From Phycisphaerae bacterium (GTDB lineage Bacteria; Planctomycetota; Phycisphaerae; Phycisphaerales; Phycisphaeraceae): a stretch of DNA of 64,000 nucleotides. A program made the position numbers and the translations under genes. The notes below the pieces were generated by a model. That model did no database searches, was not told the DNA's origin, and saw nothing but the letters and a program-made list of their open reading frames with translations. The stretch is taken from assembly GCA_030425705.1 (NCBI GenBank), contig JAUHZU010000005.1, positions 186,001 through 250,000 of the forward strand, read 5' to 3'. Positions 61,551 to 64,000 of the stretch are shown here, piece after piece (the stretch's first letter is position 1; each line of letters starts with the position of its first letter).

Positions 61551-62062
61551 TCACCCTTGTTTTTCGAGATCGGTCCAAAGTTAAGGTTCGAGGGGTTCAA
61601 GTCCCATTGATAGATCCCGGCCTTGTCCCTCAACTGAGTAAAGATGCTTGACGCAATGGGGGCATCCTTCTCGAACACATCGTTGACTTATTCCCACCAC
61701 ATCGACATGAGGTCCGGTGCCCAGCCCTGATTGTCATCGACGGTTGCCTTCCCGAAGTCGATCAGGAAGGGAGGCCGCACCACACTCATCTCGATAATGA
61801 GCAGCCCTGGGTCTGCCTTGTGCAGGCGGGGTATCACAAACCGACCGATCCGGTCCATAGATAACTCGGCGAGCCGTTCATACGCAGCCAACTCCCGGCC
61901 AAAACGGTGTTCATCGAAGTGAACCTTTACGGCGGCTTGCGGGCCTGTGACGATGAACACGTCACCGTCAGTACCTGAACCGAGCCGACGACGCTCGATC
62001 ACCCGTTTACCGCTAAGATAAGGTCGCACACGCTCTTCGGGGCTTTTTGGGAGTTGATCCAT
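61547..62062 (-). pseudogene. Small kinase-like protein gene interrupted by an in-frame TAA
   Basis: From the ATG at 62062 the frame encodes RRRLGSGTDGDVFIV (glycine loop), AAVKVH (ATP-binding Lys), FGRELAAYERL (helix C Glu), LLIIEMSVVRPPFLIDFGKA, and ends WWE at a TAA (61690-61688). In the same frame after that TAA, 46 more residues follow: VNDVFEKDAPIASSIF, then GIYQWDLNPSNLNFGP, ending at 61547. DLNPSN fits the catalytic-loop Asp and Asn of small bacterial kinase-like proteins, so the stop removes the catalytic part. A single base change (for example CAA to TAA) would explain it. GC is lower than in the neighbours. Confidence 0.72.
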
Positions 62063-62336
62063 GCAACAAGCCGCCTTTGGAGGAACACCTTTCTCTGCCG
62101 ATGTCGATCTCTGGCTGGAGTTGGAGGAGCACCCCAAAAAGACTGTACCGCTCACCCAAGCCGGTGTCGATTTTGTGGCGTTTGCCGAGCCGGTCGCCCT
62201 CCCAGCCGGTCCGGCATGGGTGATTCTCAGCGTTGACGGAGAGCTCTACCGGAACCGGGTTTATCTGGTGAACGGGTCAACCAAGGGTAGTCTCGAAGCA
62301 GCGATCGCGTGCTACAAGGATGGGGCCCCGTTCTAA
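62061..62336 (+). CDS. Small hypothetical protein, divergent from the kinase-like gene
   Basis: 91 residues with a good ribosome site (GGGAG, seven bases before the ATG). ADVDLWLELEEHPKKTVPL and GPAWVILSVDGELYRNRVYL suggest a small mixed alpha/beta fold; no known domain. Its start codon overlaps that of the kinase-like gene on the other strand by two bases. Lower GC than the surrounding genes. It ends 8 bases before purK, so purK may be read from the same transcript. Confidence 0.72.
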   Translation: MQQAAFGGTPFSADVDLWLELEEHPKKTVPLTQAGVDFVAFAEPVALPAGPAWVILSVDGELYRNRVYLVNGSTKGSLEAAIACYKDGAPF

Positions 62337-62344
62337 CGACATCG

Positions 62345-63538
62345 ATGTCTACCACTCCCAACTCATCCCGCCCCCTCGGCATGCTCGGCGGGGGCCAGCT
62401 TGGGCAGATGTTCTGCCACGCCGCGAAGCGGGCCGGCTACCGCACGCATGTGTTCTGCCCCACGGACGGCGAGCCGGCGACGCAGGTGTGTGACGAGAAG
62501 ACCCTCGCGGCGTACGACGACCTGGAGGCCGTCGAGCGGTTCGCGCAGTCGGTTTCCGTCGTGACCTACGAGTTCGAGAACGTCCCGGCGGCGACGGCCG
62601 AAGCGTGCGCGAAGCACTGCCCCGTTCGGCCGGGCCAGCACGTGCTGCGCGTCGCGCAGGACCGCATCCGGGAGAAGACGTTCCTCTCGGAGCACGGCAT
62701 CCCCGTCGGGCCGTTCGCGAAGGTCCAGTCACTGGACGGCCTGAAGGACGCGGTCAAACAGATCGGGATGCCGGCCGTGCTCAAGACGGCGGGCGGCGGG
62801 TACGACGGCAAGGGCCAGCGCGTGCTGCACAGCGGGGACGACGCGGAATTGGTGTATGCCTGGGAAGACCTGGGCCGGCAGCCCTGCGTGCTCGAGGGGT
62901 TCATCGACTTCGAGCAGGAGGTCTCGATCGTCGCCGCACGCGGCACCGCGGAAAGCGGGGGTGGCGTCGTGTGCTACGGGCCGATCGCGAACTCGCACCG
63001 CAACCACATCCTCGACGTGTCGGTCGTGCCCAGCGGAGCCCGCGCAGAGGTCGAGCAGCGGGCGATCGAGATCGCGACCCAGGTGATGACGGCGCTGGAG
63101 GTGGTCGGCGTGCTGTGCGTCGAGTTCTTCCAGACCCGGTCGGGCGAGATGCTGGTCAACGAGCTCGCCCCCCGGCCGCACAACTCCGGGCACCTGACGA
63201 TCGACGCCTACACCGCCTCGCAGTTCGACCAGCAGGTCCGCTGCGTCACGGGCCAACCGCCGCTGCCGGTCGAGCTGAGGCAGCCGGCCGCGATGGTGAA
63301 TCTCCTGGGCGACCTCTGGCCGACCCCCAAGGGGGACGGCACGCAGGCCGACCCCGACTGGTCGGCGGTGCGTGGCCAGCCATCGCTTCACCTGCACCTT
63401 TACGGCAAGCACCAGGCGCGCCCCGGCCGGAAGATGGGCCACCTCACCGCGCTGGCGCGCACCCCGCACGAGGCGATCCGCGACGCCGTCGAAGCGCGGG
63501 CGAAGCTCGCCCCCGCCGCGCCGCTCGACCGGGACTAG
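62345..63538 (+). CDS. purK: 5-(carboxyamino)imidazole ribonucleotide synthase (PurK)
   Basis: 397 residues from the ATG at 62345. ATP-grasp protein: LGMLGGGQLGQMFCHAAKRA, VVTYEFENVPA, QDRIREKTFLSEHGIPVGPF, AVLKTAGGGYDGKGQRVL (ATP-binding loop), EGFIDFEQEVSIVAARG, NELAPRPHNSGHLTIDA and LHLYGKHQARPGRKMGHLT. It converts AIR to N5-CAIR with ATP and bicarbonate in purine synthesis. The usual partner purE is not in the window. Confidence 0.95.
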   Translation: MSTTPNSSRPLGMLGGGQLGQMFCHAAKRAGYRTHVFCPTDGEPATQVCDEKTLAAYDDLEAVERFAQSVSVVTYEFENVPAATAEACAKHCPVRPGQHVLRVAQDRIREKTFLSEHGIPVGPFAKVQSLDGLKDAVKQIGMPAVLKTAGGGYDGKGQRVLHSGDDAELVYAWEDLGRQPCVLEGFIDFEQEVSIVAARGTAESGGGVVCYGPIANSHRNHILDVSVVPSGARAEVEQRAIEIATQVMTALEVVGVLCVEFFQTRSGEMLVNELAPRPHNSGHLTIDAYTASQFDQQVRCVTGQPPLPVELRQPAAMVNLLGDLWPTPKGDGTQADPDWSAVRGQPSLHLHLYGKHQARPGRKMGHLTALARTPHEAIRDAVEARAKLAPAAPLDRD

Positions 63539-63570
63539 CGTTGGCCGAGCACCGCCCGGGTGCTTACGCT

Positions 63571-63891
63571 ATGTCGATGCCGAAGGCGGGCGCGAACGAC
63601 AAGCCGGCGACGTGGACGTTCCTGACCAACCATTCGCACGTGTTGATCCTGCTGGCGATGGAGCCGGACCTGCGGATGCGCGAGGTCGCCGAGCGGGTGG
63701 GGATCACCGAGCGCGCGGTACAGAAGATCGTCGCCGAACTCGAAGAGGCCGGCGTGCTGACCCGCACGCGTGAGGGCCGACGCAACCGCTACCGCATCTC
63801 CGAAGGCCGGTCACTCCGTCACCCGGTTGAGGGCCACCGCCGGGTCCGCGACCTGCTCGACATGGTGCGCAGCCCCCGCCGCGGGGGCTGA
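63571..63891 (+). CDS. Winged-helix transcriptional regulator
   Basis: 106 residues. MREVAERVGITERAVQKIVAE is a clear helix-turn-helix, followed by the wing LEEAGVLTRTREGRRNRYRI. The architecture is like ArsR/MarR-type small regulators, but no metal site or ligand domain is visible. The ATG at 63571 lies 32 bases after purK. A promoter with an overlapping palindrome at 63914-63948 follows it and is a reasonable candidate target. Confidence 0.85.
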   Translation: MSMPKAGANDKPATWTFLTNHSHVLILLAMEPDLRMREVAERVGITERAVQKIVAELEEAGVLTRTREGRRNRYRISEGRSLRHPVEGHRRVRDLLDMVRSPRRGG

Positions 63892-63913
63892 CCCGCCGTC
63901 TATCACGATCGTT

Positions 63914-63948
63914 TTGACCGGCCCTGACATGCGAAGTATAGTTCGCAT
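63914..63948 (+). promoter_or_regulatory. Promoter with a palindrome over the -10 region
   Basis: TTGACC (63914-63919), a 17-base spacer and TATAGT (63937-63942) make a good sigma-70-type promoter. The palindrome ATGCGAA-GTATAG-TTCGCAT (63929-63948) covers the -10. It would drive a plus-strand gene starting at about 63991 or 63996 that is cut by the window edge. The winged-helix protein just upstream could bind here. Confidence 0.6.
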
Positions 63949-64000
63949 ATCCGCCGCCCGCCTGACCCAGCGGGGCCACCCACGGGACCGATGCCATGCC

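Noticed and set aside
61770-61800. IDFGKA in the kinase-like protein as the kinase DFG motif
   Set aside because: It precedes the catalytic-loop-like DLNPSN in the frame, the wrong order for a DFG motif.
61600-62062. Kinase-like gene as an intact short protein ending at WWE
   Set aside because: The continuing frame after the TAA holds a kinase catalytic-loop motif, so a broken gene is the better reading.

Overview
The window is a GC-rich, densely coding bacterial chromosome segment, probably from a planctomycete of the Phycisphaerae type. The pointers are a protein ending in dockerin-like repeats and a PEP-CTERM tail, a long TPR-secretin, many secreted proteins of unknown family with Ala/Pro-rich spacers, LPS-related genes (kdsB, lptB), and a MraY/WecA-type transferase. 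The assignment is inference from gene content; there is no rRNA or tRNA gene, CRISPR array or transposase that I can see.

Layout. 1-3.2 kb: a secreted protein cut by the left edge (possible redoxin), an unknown 326-residue protein, two adjacent small Rieske proteins and a lipocalin-like secreted protein. 3.3-9.9 kb: an M20 peptidase with a triplicated 18-bp repeat at its N-terminus, a Pro-tailed secreted protein, a 30-bp perfect inverted repeat, a P-loop-like protein, a flotillin-like FloA and an esterase-like protein without the usual serine. 9.9-14 kb: a minus-strand operon rpmA-obg-coaX-membrane protein-MnmE-like GTPase. 14-18 kb: a 1168-residue TPR-secretin with a strong terminator. 18-27.5 kb: a MraY/WecA-type transferase, a deoxyhypusine-synthase-like protein, a MATE exporter, a TPR protein, kdsB, a lipoprotein, pyrG and superoxide dismutase. 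27.8-37 kb: a sigma-70 factor, a LecA-like secreted protein, a PQQ-type propeller, a two-site aspartic protease with dockerin and PEP-CTERM, a phospholipase-D-like protein, a DUF481 barrel and an esterase.

37-41.5 kb holds a lower-GC lipoprotein gene, nadA, a small membrane-protein ORF enclosed by an imperfect inverted repeat, and a double ABC-2 permease. 41.5-54.4 kb is the least explained stretch: two divergent TPR proteins that look paralogous sit at its ends. Between them are a three-gene operon (DUF3592-like membrane protein, arrestin-like protein, small P-loop ATPase), three tandem paralogous secreted proteins sharing a WVVPGARIT signature, an RluB-type pseudouridine synthase and lptB. 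54.4-64 kb: a Tat-exported Gfo/Idh/MocA oxidoreductase with a PmoA/DUF6807 partner, pdxH, a photolyase-SDR-DUF2256 operon, panD, a kinase-like gene broken by an in-frame TAA, a small unknown gene starting on top of it, purK, a winged-helix regulator, and a promoter/operator for a gene beyond the right edge.

Metabolically the window contributes to CoA (panD, coaX), NAD (nadA), PLP (pdxH), purine (purK), CTP (pyrG) and Kdo/LPS (kdsB, lptB) synthesis. Most other genes serve the cell envelope.
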